Below the pieces are notes generated by a model. That model had not been told where the DNA came from. It was given only the letters and a program-made list of their open reading frames with translations, and did not search any database. A stretch of DNA of 36,236 nt from DYJK01 sp964464825. Its GTDB lineage: Bacteria > Bacteroidota > Ignavibacteria > Ignavibacteriales > Melioribacteraceae. Position 1 is the first letter of the stretch. Every line of letters begins with the position of its first letter. The stretch covers positions 1 through 36,236 of the forward strand of contig CAYXKL010000018.1 in NCBI GenBank assembly GCA_964464825.1, written 5' to 3'. This document shows positions 7,922 to 15,995 of this stretch, piece after piece. The position numbers and the translations under genes are program-made.

Positions 7922-7932
7922 CTGCGTTCTAT
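7827..7932. repeat. Palindromic 106-bp insertion element at the 5' end of hsdS
   Basis: The left end ATAGAACGCGGATGAC (7827-7842) is the inverted copy of the right end GTCATCTGCGTTCTAT (7917-7932) with 15 of 16 matches. Weaker complementarity continues inward for about 15 more bases, and the middle contains another small inverted pair (CTTG-GCC/GGC-AAG), so the whole unit can fold as a long hairpin. It encodes no transposase. It is translated as the first ~32 residues of HsdS (including NQRHPRSIP), after which the expected HsdS start PPNWSWVKLG follows. I read it as a MITE- or RPE-like repeat inserted between the original start and the recognition domain. Confidence 0.65.
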
Positions 7933-7947
7933 TTCTTTTTTTTTCAT
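7918..7947 (-). promoter_or_regulatory. Leader mini-ORF with A9 run linking hsdR and hsdS
   Basis: The hsdR stop and an ATG overlap as TGATG (ATG at 7947). From this ATG the frame runs nine codons, through a run of nine A (7944-7936), to a TGA that overlaps the hsdS ATG at 7921 (ATGA). Ribosomes finishing hsdR could restart here and again at hsdS. With ten A instead of nine the frame would continue directly into hsdS. Confidence 0.5.
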
Positions 7948-10709
7948 CAAGCTACTAGTTCCTCATTCAACTCAATAATAATTTTATCGGTTTCCTCACC
8001 AAAAAGCTTCCAGAATTTCCCGAGTCCACCGTTATCAACAAAAGGTGTGTAATCAAAATCATCTTTATCAATTCTAACGGAAGTTACAATATGGTCGCGT
8101 ATCATTCGTAACCAATCAAGCTGCTCTTCTGTAAATATTTTCCCCACTGCTTGTCTGCGGAAAATCCAATTCTTAAAATTTATATTCACAATTTCGCTGT
8201 ATGGTTTCAGTTCTTTATCAATTCCAATTTCATAGCGGATAAGAGAAATAATATCGGTCAAAATTCTTGCAGCAGTTAAACCGGTAACTTTCTGAGGTTC
8301 AAGACGGTGATAAGCATTCCAGATTTTTTCTGCGGTAAGTACATACGGAGGAGAAGCAAGAAGTTCTTTTAGTTCGCTAATCATTTTTAAGGTTAGTTCT
8401 TTTCTTCTATACGGCTGGTCGTATAAAATTTTCAATGCAATAATTTCGTTTTTGTTCTCATCGATGAACTTACGGAAGTTGTTAATTACATCTTCAGCGT
8501 TTTCCTTTGCTCTGCTGTCAAAACCCGAGAAGGTGATTCTATCAATGTTGACCGTATCAATTATCTGGTAAATCTTTTGCCGGACAGTTTCAACAAAATC
8601 TCTGAGAGTTGGATTATCAAAGGGATGAATTGTCGATTGAATTACGGGTTCCATTGCCAATTTAATTTGTTCGGATGTTGGTTCTTCGTCTTTGGATAGA
8701 TTAAAAATCTGTCCTACTTTTTCGTATTGAAAATCGGGATCGTAAAGGTTAGCAAGTTCAACCGCAATTTGAGTTATAGTTTTTCCACCGGTTAATTCCT
8801 TAAATTTTTCTCTATCGGCATCGGAAATTTGTTTGTCTATTCTAGTTAATCTTGCCGCCAAAGAAGAAGTGTTCTCTTCATCCGGCTGAAGCATTACCAT
8901 CTTCATTAAATCTTTTAACGGAACAGAAGGTTTTTTATCAACAACCGGATAATCAACTTTAACAGATTTAAAAACTCCGACGGCATCGATAATATAAAAC
9001 CGTTCCTTGTTCAGTTTTGCGCCGGGTGTAATTTTAACAAGCTCTTCCTTACTTAAAGAGCGAGTTCCTCTTCCAATCATCTGCTGAAAATAATTTCTTG
9101 AACGGACATCGCGCATAAAGATTAAGACTTCGATCGGTTTAACATCGGTTCCGGTTGCGATCATATCAACCGTAACCGCAATACGCGGATAGTAAGCAGT
9201 TCTAAACTGCTGAAGAATTGATTCAGGATCTTCGTTCTTAACATTGTAAGTTATCTTTTTACAGAAGTCGTTACTCTCGCCAAATTCTTCACGCACAATG
9301 TGAACGATATCTTCAGCATGGCTGTCCGTCTTTGCAAATATTAAAGTTTTTGGTACTTCATCGTCATTTCCGCGTTCAAGAAAAAATTCTTCTTTAAGAA
9401 CACGTTTATATTCTCTTATAATATTTCTTATCTGGCTTGGATTAACAATTTCTCTATCAAGCTGTGTAGGTTCATATTTTACGTCATCTTCAAGTTCTTT
9501 CCATTCTTTTTTGCGTGTTGATTTGTTACGGAGGTCAACATATTGTTTCGCTTTAATCTCGGCACCGTGCTGTGTTATCTCAGTTTCGATAGTAAAGACA
9601 TCATAACCAACATTTACTTTATCTGCAATAGATTGTTTGAGTGTGTATTCACTTACAATGTTTTCATGAAAGAATGCAAAGGTACGTTTATCCGGTGTTG
9701 CGGTTAAGCCGATCATAAAAGCATCGAAGTAGTCGAGGACTTGTTTCCATAAATTATAAATCGAGCGGTGGCACTCATCAATAATTATGAAATCGAAAGT
9801 CTCGATAGGAAAGTTTGGATTGTAAACTACATCAACCGGTTTATCCACTACTTTTGTTTCGTAAGGTGATTCATCTTCAAGCGATTCATCCAGTTCTTTA
9901 CCTTTTAAGATAGAATACATTCTTTGAATGGTGCTAATGCATACTTGTGCCGATGGATCAATGAAGTTGCTTCTCAATCTTTGAACATTGTAAAGCTCAG
10001 TAAAAAGCCGTTTATCATCATTTGGTTTGTAAGCCTGAAATTCTTGCTCTGCTTGTTTGCCAAGATTTCGAGTATCAACAAGGAATAAAACTCTTTTAGC
10101 GTTGGCAAATTTTAATAATCGATAAACAGAAGTAATTGCAGTAAAAGTTTTTCCGGCACCGGTTGCCATTTGTACAAGTGCACGCGGACGGTTATCTGCA
10201 AATGAAGTTTCCAAATTTTCTATTGCTTTAATTTGGCAGTTGCGCAATCTGTCATTACTTAATAGCGGAAAATTTTTCAACCGGGCACGTAATGTAGATG
10301 ATTGCTTAATCCACTCGTTCAAAGTTTCTGGTCTGTGAAAGGAAAAAATTTCTCTTTGACGTGGAACCGGATCGCGAGCATCAGTAAAAAATGTTTCTGT
10401 TCCGGTTGATTCATACTGAAAAGGGAGTTCTTCTTTTCTTACAATAAATTTCAATTTGTCGGAAGCATATCGTGTAGTTTGTTCGTGAACCTGGCTAAGA
10501 GTATTTCCTTCTTTCTTTGCTTCAATTACACCAACCGGTTTTCTTTCAATAAACAAGATATAATCTGCAAAGCCAGATTCAGTTGGATATTCCGTTACAG
10601 CAATTCCATTTCCTGATGATGGATTGAAATCATGATAAGATTGAACAATCCATCCGGAAAGTGTCAACTTTGTATCAATACCACTTCTTGCCAGTTCTTC
10701 TGGTTTCAT
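7947..10709 (-). CDS. hsdR: Type I restriction endonuclease subunit HsdR
   Basis: Protein of 920 residues, typical of the EcoEI-like HsdR group. The N-terminal nuclease shows FADYILFIERKPVGVIEAKK, the Asp...Glu-x-Lys metal site at about 49-65. The translocase motor follows, with Walker A ATGAGKT at 182-188, DECH at 311-314, GLTATP, and later RGTRSL as helicase motif VI. The last ~300 residues match the C-terminal domain that docks on the HsdM/HsdS core. The complex pumps DNA with ATP and cuts at a distance from unmethylated sites. It is the first gene of the locus and begins only 35 bp after the upstream oxidoreductase gene on the same strand, so it may share that transcript. Its stop overlaps the hsdS leader ATG. 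Confidence 0.95.
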   Translation of the reverse strand: MKPEELARSGIDTKLTLSGWIVQSYHDFNPSSGNGIAVTEYPTESGFADYILFIERKPVGVIEAKKEGNTLSQVHEQTTRYASDKLKFIVRKEELPFQYESTGTETFFTDARDPVPRQREIFSFHRPETLNEWIKQSSTLRARLKNFPLLSNDRLRNCQIKAIENLETSFADNRPRALVQMATGAGKTFTAITSVYRLLKFANAKRVLFLVDTRNLGKQAEQEFQAYKPNDDKRLFTELYNVQRLRSNFIDPSAQVCISTIQRMYSILKGKELDESLEDESPYETKVVDKPVDVVYNPNFPIETFDFIIIDECHRSIYNLWKQVLDYFDAFMIGLTATPDKRTFAFFHENIVSEYTLKQSIADKVNVGYDVFTIETEITQHGAEIKAKQYVDLRNKSTRKKEWKELEDDVKYEPTQLDREIVNPSQIRNIIREYKRVLKEEFFLERGNDDEVPKTLIFAKTDSHAEDIVHIVREEFGESNDFCKKITYNVKNEDPESILQQFRTAYYPRIAVTVDMIATGTDVKPIEVLIFMRDVRSRNYFQQMIGRGTRSLSKEELVKITPGAKLNKERFYIIDAVGVFKSVKVDYPVVDKKPSVPLKDLMKMVMLQPDEENTSSLAARLTRIDKQISDADREKFKELTGGKTITQIAVELANLYDPDFQYEKVGQIFNLSKDEEPTSEQIKLAMEPVIQSTIHPFDNPTLRDFVETVRQKIYQIIDTVNIDRITFSGFDSRAKENAEDVINNFRKFIDENKNEIIALKILYDQPYRRKELTLKMISELKELLASPPYVLTAEKIWNAYHRLEPQKVTGLTAARILTDIISLIRYEIGIDKELKPYSEIVNINFKNWIFRRQAVGKIFTEEQLDWLRMIRDHIVTSVRIDKDDFDYTPFVDNGGLGKFWKLFGEETDKIIIELNEELVA

Positions 10710-10744
10710 TAAGTGAAGAGATTGAATTATGAGTCGGTTGCAAT

Positions 10745-11821
10745 TTAATATTTTCTGTTATTAATTGAAATCTTCTGCACTATGAACAATTCCAAAAACT
10801 TACTTCCAAATGCTAATGATGGTGTGTAAGATCCGGGTTTAACCTCGTTGTTTAATATTCGAGTTGCTGATTCGGTGGCACCAACAGCAGTCATGTTATA
10901 ACCTTCCATTACTTGATAAACTTCTTCGAGCATTTCACCTTTTTCATTTTCTACTCTTCCCCAGATGAAAGTTTTAGTTGAGTTACGTTCTATCTTATTT
11001 GGTCCGGTAGTTTTTTTCTTAATAATATTTACTATTAGTTTTTTTAAAAACGAAATTCGTAAAAGTTTGGCAGTTAGTAATAATACTTTTCTGAAAAGAA
11101 AAACAAAAGGTGAAAGACCAAGATAAACTTCAATATTTGGTATACCCGTTGAAATATAAGCAGTAAAAACATCACCCCAGGGAATTGAAATACCATTGAA
11201 TGAAAAATCTTTTTGTTTGAATTTAATTTCAAATTCACCAATTGGCGACTCAATTAATTTCCCGTCCCTTCTAATCCTTCCGCTTCCGCCAAGGAATTCA
11301 AGTGTTGTTAATAAAGTTCCGCGTGAAATTTTTCCTTTAATATTTAGAAAACCGAGTTTTAAATTTTTTGCATCCGGCATCTGTTCGCTCAATCTTTTCG
11401 CGAGACAATCGGTAGGTATAACATCAAATCCGACACTTGGCAGAATTACAATTCCTTTTTCTTTTGCAAGTTTATCACATCCAAAAGCATAAGCATGAAC
11501 CGGCATCTCTCCGGTGATATCGAGATAATTTGTTTTTGTCTGAAGGCAGTAATCAATCATTTCTTTAGCGGTGAATTTGAAAGGACCGGCACAATTTATT
11601 ACAGTATGTATATCATTCAGTGCTTCAATTGATTTTTTATCATCAGCGAGGTCGAAAATTTTATACTCAGACGAATGTCGATCAGCTAATTGTTTTATTG
11701 CCGATTCGTTTCGTCCGGCTAAAATCGGTTTGATTCCTCTCTTACACAACTCTTCAATAATCAATTGTGCAGAGTAACCGTTAGCGCCATAAATCATTAA
11801 TTTGTTTTGTGATGAACTCAA
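10745..11821 (-). CDS. Saccharopine dehydrogenase-like NAD(P)-binding oxidoreductase
   Basis: Protein of 358 residues. The N-terminus is a Rossmann fold, LMIYGANGYSAQLIIEEL, with a GxNGxxA-type nucleotide loop, then ILAGRNESAIKQL at the second strand, VINCAGPF, and YLDITGEMPV. This order is that of the saccharopine-dehydrogenase-like/trans-acting enoyl reductase superfamily. The C-terminal half is less conserved and has a hydrophobic stretch around 245-265 (LGLSPFVFLFRKVLLLTAKLL), so it may associate with the membrane. True lysine-pathway function is unlikely, since no lysine genes are nearby; the substrate is unknown. A palindrome lies just upstream of the start. Confidence 0.75.
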   Translation of the reverse strand: MSSSQNKLMIYGANGYSAQLIIEELCKRGIKPILAGRNESAIKQLADRHSSEYKIFDLADDKKSIEALNDIHTVINCAGPFKFTAKEMIDYCLQTKTNYLDITGEMPVHAYAFGCDKLAKEKGIVILPSVGFDVIPTDCLAKRLSEQMPDAKNLKLGFLNIKGKISRGTLLTTLEFLGGSGRIRRDGKLIESPIGEFEIKFKQKDFSFNGISIPWGDVFTAYISTGIPNIEVYLGLSPFVFLFRKVLLLTAKLLRISFLKKLIVNIIKKKTTGPNKIERNSTKTFIWGRVENEKGEMLEEVYQVMEGYNMTAVGATESATRILNNEVKPGSYTPSLAFGSKFLELFIVQKISINNRKY

Positions 11822-11832
11822 ACTTACTCTCT

Positions 11833-11847
11833 TTCAATTAAATTGAA
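11833..11847. promoter_or_regulatory. Small palindrome before the oxidoreductase start
   Basis: TTCAATT-A-AATTGAA is a perfect hyphenated palindrome 12 bp upstream of the ATG at 11821. It could be an operator, or chance in AT-rich DNA. Confidence 0.2.
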
Positions 11848-11906
11848 CACTAATAATGCAGATTTATTGGATTAATGTTGATTCAAAAAAATCATCTAGC
11901 ATATAT

Positions 11907-12344
11907 TTAGATAATTCTTTTTATAAAAACAATCTTTGGTAGGATTTGGTCTTTTAGATTTTTTTGATGATAAAAAATGAGAATAAAATAAATTGCAATT
12001 AGTCCTATTCCAAAAAAAACAGAGTATAATTCCGAGAATTCATTACCATCAAATATTGATATACCTAAAAAAATTCCAATTAACAGTAAAATAAGAGGAA
12101 CTCCGTATAGGTTGAATGACACTTTAAGAATTGACAACCCTTTTATTTCTATTTGAACATTATCACCAACTTTTGCACCTATCGGATTTTCCACGCGTAG
12201 AATATTCAGTTCATCCTTATTCGGTTTACAGATGATTTTTGCAGAACAATCATCACACTTTTCATTTTGAATTACTGATACATCTGCATAACCATTTTCG
12301 GCAGAAACGACAACCCCTTCCTCAAAAAAAACTTCATCATTCAT
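11907..12344 (-). CDS. RseC/MucC-like membrane protein (SoxR-reducing system)
   Basis: Protein of 145 residues when started at the ATG at 12344, which overlaps the rnfB stop as TGATG; the upstream ATG at 12398 would lie inside rnfB. The N-terminal part is a soluble beta-rich segment with a Cys motif (KCDDCSAKIIC), and two membrane helices follow (about 75-95 and 104-124). This is the RseC family layout. In E. coli RseC works with Rsx, the Rnf homologue, in reducing SoxR; no SoxR gene is seen here. Its place as the last gene of the rnf operon supports a role in assembling or using the Rnf complex, perhaps in iron-sulfur or electron delivery. Confidence 0.8.
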   Translation of the reverse strand: MNDEVFFEEGVVVSAENGYADVSVIQNEKCDDCSAKIICKPNKDELNILRVENPIGAKVGDNVQIEIKGLSILKVSFNLYGVPLILLLIGIFLGISIFDGNEFSELYSVFFGIGLIAIYFILIFYHQKNLKDQILPKIVFIKRII

Positions 12345-13162
12345 CAGTTCACCGGAATTTCTCTTCCACCTATTATCCGGATTGCGCCGGTGCTGCATTT
12401 ATCAAATGGAATTTTAGATACATCAAGCTTATCATAATTAATTACACCAAGGTTATTTATCATTTCAATACCGCCATCAGATTTACGTGCACAAATTCCG
12501 CATCCGATGCAAGCAACAGAGCAGACTTCTTTTGATCGTTTCGGATCATCCTGATTTTTACAAAAGACAAATACGTTTCTATCTACCGGATGCATCTCTA
12601 TTATATTACGTGGACAAGCTTTTACACATATTCCGCATCCGGTACAAATTTCATCGATAACTTCCGGTAGACCGTTTTCATTCATAATCATTGCACCGAA
12701 TGGACAGGCTTCAACACAGTCGCCACCGCCCATACATCCGTAAAAACATAATTTATCGCCTCCAGATACAATTGCCATTGCTTTACAGCTTAATGGTCCA
12801 TAATAAACTGCCATTTTTTTTACAGCTTCATTATTTCCGCCACGGCATAAAATTTTGGGAACCATTTTAATTGCATCACCGGCTTCAACTCCTAAAATCA
12901 TAGCAATGGTTTTTGCTGTTTCTTCACCGCCTACTGGACAACCAGTTGGCAATGCTTTCCCTTCAACAACTTTTACTGCAAAATCATAACAGCCGGCACT
13001 ACCGCATCCACCACAATTTGCATTAGGTAAAATTTCGTTTACTTGATTAATCAAAGGATTTTCTTCAACACGTAATTTTTTATCTGCGAATGCAAGTCCG
13101 CCGGCAAAAATAAATCCAAGTCCGCCCATTGTTGCGATAGCAATAATGATAGTAAATTCCAT
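12344..13162 (-). CDS. rnfB: Rnf electron transport complex subunit B
   Basis: Protein of 272 residues with one N-terminal membrane helix (~3-25). A cluster-binding domain with ANCGGCGSAGCYDFA follows, with a further Cys in PTGCPVGG. Downstream are several ferredoxin-like Cys groups: CFYGCMGGGDCVEACPFGA, CTGCGICVKACP, and CSVACIGCGICA. RnfB takes electrons from ferredoxin on the cytoplasmic side and passes them into the membrane part of the complex. It starts right after apbE (stop and start adjoin at 13162/13163) and overlaps the rseC-like gene, so it is within one operon. The extra Cys-rich C-terminal region indicates several [4Fe-4S] clusters. Confidence 0.95.
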   Translation of the reverse strand: MEFTIIIAIATMGGLGFIFAGGLAFADKKLRVEENPLINQVNEILPNANCGGCGSAGCYDFAVKVVEGKALPTGCPVGGEETAKTIAMILGVEAGDAIKMVPKILCRGGNNEAVKKMAVYYGPLSCKAMAIVSGGDKLCFYGCMGGGDCVEACPFGAMIMNENGLPEVIDEICTGCGICVKACPRNIIEMHPVDRNVFVFCKNQDDPKRSKEVCSVACIGCGICARKSDGGIEMINNLGVINYDKLDVSKIPFDKCSTGAIRIIGGREIPVN

Positions 13163-14128
13163 TTAATTCCTCACCAAATATTTTTTGAAACCGGATGATT
13201 CATGAATCGCTCCGGTTGTATCAACAATTATTCCTTCAACATTTTCTAATTTTTCTATTAATTCTATTCCCCTTTTTGGACCAAGAATAAAAACTCCGGT
13301 CGAAAGAGCATCGGCAAGTAATGCTTCTTTGGCAATGATTGTTACAGCTTCACATTCATCAGCCGGGTAACCGGTTAATGGATTTAACAAATGTGAATAT
13401 CTCTTTCCATCTTTATTAAAATATTGCTCATAATCTCCCGAAGTTGACACACCCATTCCATTTACATTAATTGCACCGAGTAGTACATTTTCTTTCCGAG
13501 GGTGTTGAATTCCGATTTTCCAATTCTCACCGCGAGCAAATATTTCTCCACCGACATTTATTAAATATTCTTTTATTCCAAAGTTTGAAAGCAGATTGGC
13601 AATTCTATCAACAGCATAACCCGGTACGATTGCATTAAAGCTCAGTTTAACTTGTTTCGGTTTGATTAAAATATTTCCGCTTTGAAGTTGAATATTTTTC
13701 CAACCTATAGTTTGAAGTGCATATTTAATTTGTTTATCCGAAGGAAGCTGTGGAGAACCCTTTTCAAATCCGATAACCTCAATTAAATTTCCGATTGCCG
13801 GATCGAAAGCACCTTCGGTCATTCTCCAAATTTCATCGCATCTTTGAAGCATTAAGAACGTTTCATCGTTAACAACAAGTTGATCTGCATCGGTATTATT
13901 CAGTTTCCACATCGGATTGTTGGTCATATAAGTTGAGAACAAAGTATCAAGACGTTTTGCTTCTGCAAATGCTGCGTCAATTGCTTTGTTAGCTGTAACA
14001 CTGTTCACACCGCGAATTTGAATTTCTACAGTACTGCCCATTGCGATGGATGTACGTTTGATGGTTTCATCATTACTGCATGAAAGAATTAATACCAGCA
14101 ATAATATGTATGTAAAATATTTGTGCAT
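13163..14128 (-). CDS. apbE: FAD:protein FMN transferase ApbE (lipoprotein)
   Basis: ApbE attaches FMN from FAD to a Ser/Thr in target proteins. I start it at the ATG at 14128, giving about 321 residues that begin with a lipoprotein signal, MHKYFTYILLLVLILSC, the Cys being the likely lipid anchor; the ATG at 14167 would put 13 charged residues before it. Family motifs are AMGSTVEIQI, FDPAIGNLIE, NVGGEIFARG, GVSTSGDYEQYF and LLNPLTGYPAD (FAD/Mg binding). It acts outside the inner membrane. It lies between rnfA and rnfB, and its evident substrates are RnfG and RnfD of the same operon, both of which keep the flavinylated Thr motif. Confidence 0.93.
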   Translation of the reverse strand: MHKYFTYILLLVLILSCSNDETIKRTSIAMGSTVEIQIRGVNSVTANKAIDAAFAEAKRLDTLFSTYMTNNPMWKLNNTDADQLVVNDETFLMLQRCDEIWRMTEGAFDPAIGNLIEVIGFEKGSPQLPSDKQIKYALQTIGWKNIQLQSGNILIKPKQVKLSFNAIVPGYAVDRIANLLSNFGIKEYLINVGGEIFARGENWKIGIQHPRKENVLLGAINVNGMGVSTSGDYEQYFNKDGKRYSHLLNPLTGYPADECEAVTIIAKEALLADALSTGVFILGPKRGIELIEKLENVEGIIVDTTGAIHESSGFKKYLVRN

Positions 14129-14183
14129 TTTCTTTGTTAGAGATTCTTTGTCCGGTTTCGCCGTCATCAGAATTTAAAAGTTA

Positions 14184-14756
14184 TCAAATCATTCCGGCAA
14201 AGCCCATAAATGCAAGAGCAAGTAACCCGGCAGTAATCAAAGTAATTGGCGCACCTCTGAATGGTTTCGGAACGTCGGTTAATTCCAATTCTTCTCTGAT
14301 ACCCGACATAATAAAAAGAGCTAATGTAAATCCGGCGCCGGCACCTAAACCAAATATAACACTTTGCATAAAAGTATATTCTCTCATAGAAAGCAGCAGC
14401 GCCAATCCAAGTATAGCACAGTTAGTAGTAATTAACGGAAGAAAAATTCCAAGTGCCCGGTAAAGGGGCTGACTAACTTTCTTAATTACCATTTCAACAA
14501 ACTGCACAAGAGCAGCAATTACCAAAATGAATGACGGTATTTGAAGAAACTCCAAACCGTAAGGAACTAATATTAAAAAATATAATAACCAGCTTACCAT
14601 TGCAGTCAATACCATAACAAAAGTAGTTGCCATCCCCATTGATAATGCTGATGAAGTTTTATTTGAAACTCCGATAAATGGACAAATACCAAGGAAGAGA
14701 GAAAGTACAAAATTATTAACTATAGCCGCGGAGATAAATATTATTAATAAATCCAT
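14184..14756 (-). CDS. rnfA: Rnf electron transport complex subunit A
   Basis: Integral membrane protein of 190 residues with six helices. Signature stretches are NNFVLSLFLGICPFIGVS and GIFLPLITTNCAILG. The Cys at 25 and 113 correspond to the ligands that, with two Cys of RnfE, are reported to hold a [2Fe-2S] centre in the membrane core of Rnf/NQR complexes. The gene follows rnfE with a 1-bp gap. RnfA and RnfE are inverted homologues forming the path for electrons across the membrane. Confidence 0.95.
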   Translation of the reverse strand: MDLLIIFISAAIVNNFVLSLFLGICPFIGVSNKTSSALSMGMATTFVMVLTAMVSWLLYFLILVPYGLEFLQIPSFILVIAALVQFVEMVIKKVSQPLYRALGIFLPLITTNCAILGLALLLSMREYTFMQSVIFGLGAGAGFTLALFIMSGIREELELTDVPKPFRGAPITLITAGLLALAFMGFAGMI

Positions 14757-14757
14757 A

Positions 14758-15435
14758 TTATGCCTCCACTCCTTTGACTTCTGCTGAAGAAGTTTTTCTA
14801 TACTTAGCGATCATTTTTTGTTGTTCAAGTTTTTTCTTTCTATCAATGTAAAAATTCGCGAATCCCATTAACAAACCAAGTGTAAGAAATGCACCAGCCG
14901 GTAAAATCATAATTAACCATGGTTCGAATCCATTCGGCATAACCTGATAACCCAAGAATGTTCTCGAACCGATAATTTCTCTTATTCCACCCATTACAAT
15001 TAATGCAGCTAAAAATCCTACACCATTTCCAAGGGCATCTAGGAATGAACGGAGTGGTGAATTTTTTGATGCAAATGCTTCTGCTCTACCGAGTATAATA
15101 CAGTTAACAACAATTAATGGAACAAACGGTCCCAATGCTTTACTTAATTCAGGAAATTTTGCTTTCATTACAAGATCTGCAATTGTTACAAACGTTGCTA
15201 TGATAACAATATAAGCAGCAATTCTTACTTGATTAGGAATTAATTTTCTTACAATAGAAATTAGAAGACTTGAAAAAACAAGAACAAAAGTTGTAGCAAG
15301 CGCCATTGCAATTCCATTCATAACTGAAACTGTTACAGCAAGTGTGGGACACATACCAAGTATTTGTTTAAATGTGGGATTGATTTCCCAAAGCCCTTTA
15401 TAAAATTCGTACCATAACGTTTTTTTCTTGCTCAT
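14758..15435 (-). CDS. rnfE: Rnf electron transport complex subunit E
   Basis: Integral membrane protein of 225 residues, paralogous to RnfA but in opposite topology. GMCPTLAVTVSVMNGIAMALA near the N-terminus and GPFVPLIVVNCIILGRAEAFA in the middle are diagnostic; Cys29 and Cys112 match the cluster-binding positions. The C-terminus is a basic cytoplasmic tail (IDRKKKLEQQKMIAKYRK). It overlaps rnfG by 4 bp (ATGA), so translation is coupled. Confidence 0.95.
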   Translation of the reverse strand: MSKKKTLWYEFYKGLWEINPTFKQILGMCPTLAVTVSVMNGIAMALATTFVLVFSSLLISIVRKLIPNQVRIAAYIVIIATFVTIADLVMKAKFPELSKALGPFVPLIVVNCIILGRAEAFASKNSPLRSFLDALGNGVGFLAALIVMGGIREIIGSRTFLGYQVMPNGFEPWLIMILPAGAFLTLGLLMGFANFYIDRKKKLEQQKMIAKYRKTSSAEVKGVEA

Positions 15436-15995
15436 AATTTGCCCTCCTTCTGAATTTTACGGGCTTTTTCCAAACCTGAATTTATAATAGCAACAATCGA
15501 TTTCGAAGAAATAGTTGCACCAGTTATTGTTTGAATTTCGTTCGGCTGTTCGGGTGTTTTTCCTTTCACCCAATTTACTTGCGGAATTGTTTGCAATCCT
15601 TTAAACTGATCTTTGAAAGGATCTTCAGTTACTTTCGTTCCAAGTCCCGGTGTCTCTACTTGCTCAAGAATTTCAATTGAAGAGATTTCATTCAAATCGG
15701 ATCTCAGACCAACCATCATACGTATCTTACCTTGAAATCCGTTCCCTTCGCATGCAAGTGAGTAACCGATAATATTTTTATTTTCATCGAACACTTTGTA
15801 CATCTCTAAACCGGTATTGGTAACTACTTCATAATTTTTACCTTCGGGATTAACAATGAAAATTGCTTTTTCTGTTTCTGCTTTTTGGTTTGCTGTAATT
15901 AACGGACTTGCCCAGTCATTAACCTCAGAGAGTAACCCTCCGGCAATAACACCGATAATGGTCAATGTTGCTATCATGTGAATTACAATTTTCAT
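15432..15995 (-). CDS. rnfG: Rnf electron transport complex subunit G (FMN-binding)
   Basis: Protein of 187 residues: one N-terminal membrane helix (~5-24) and a periplasmic FMN-binding domain. GFQGKIRMMVGL and ETPGLGTKV are typical. TGATISS at 158-164 fits the flavinylation motif, with Thr161 as the expected covalent FMN site for ApbE. It accepts electrons on the outer face during ferredoxin:NAD+ oxidoreduction. It overlaps both rnfD and rnfE by 4 bp. Confidence 0.95.
   Translation of the reverse strand: MKIVIHMIATLTIIGVIAGGLLSEVNDWASPLITANQKAETEKAIFIVNPEGKNYEVVTNTGLEMYKVFDENKNIIGYSLACEGNGFQGKIRMMVGLRSDLNEISSIEILEQVETPGLGTKVTEDPFKDQFKGLQTIPQVNWVKGKTPEQPNEIQTITGATISSKSIVAIINSGLEKARKIQKEGKL

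Noticed and set aside
12345..12398. Longer start for the RseC-like protein
   Set aside because: It would read 54 bases inside rnfB and gives a basic segment foreign to the family; TGATG coupling at 12344 is the better start.
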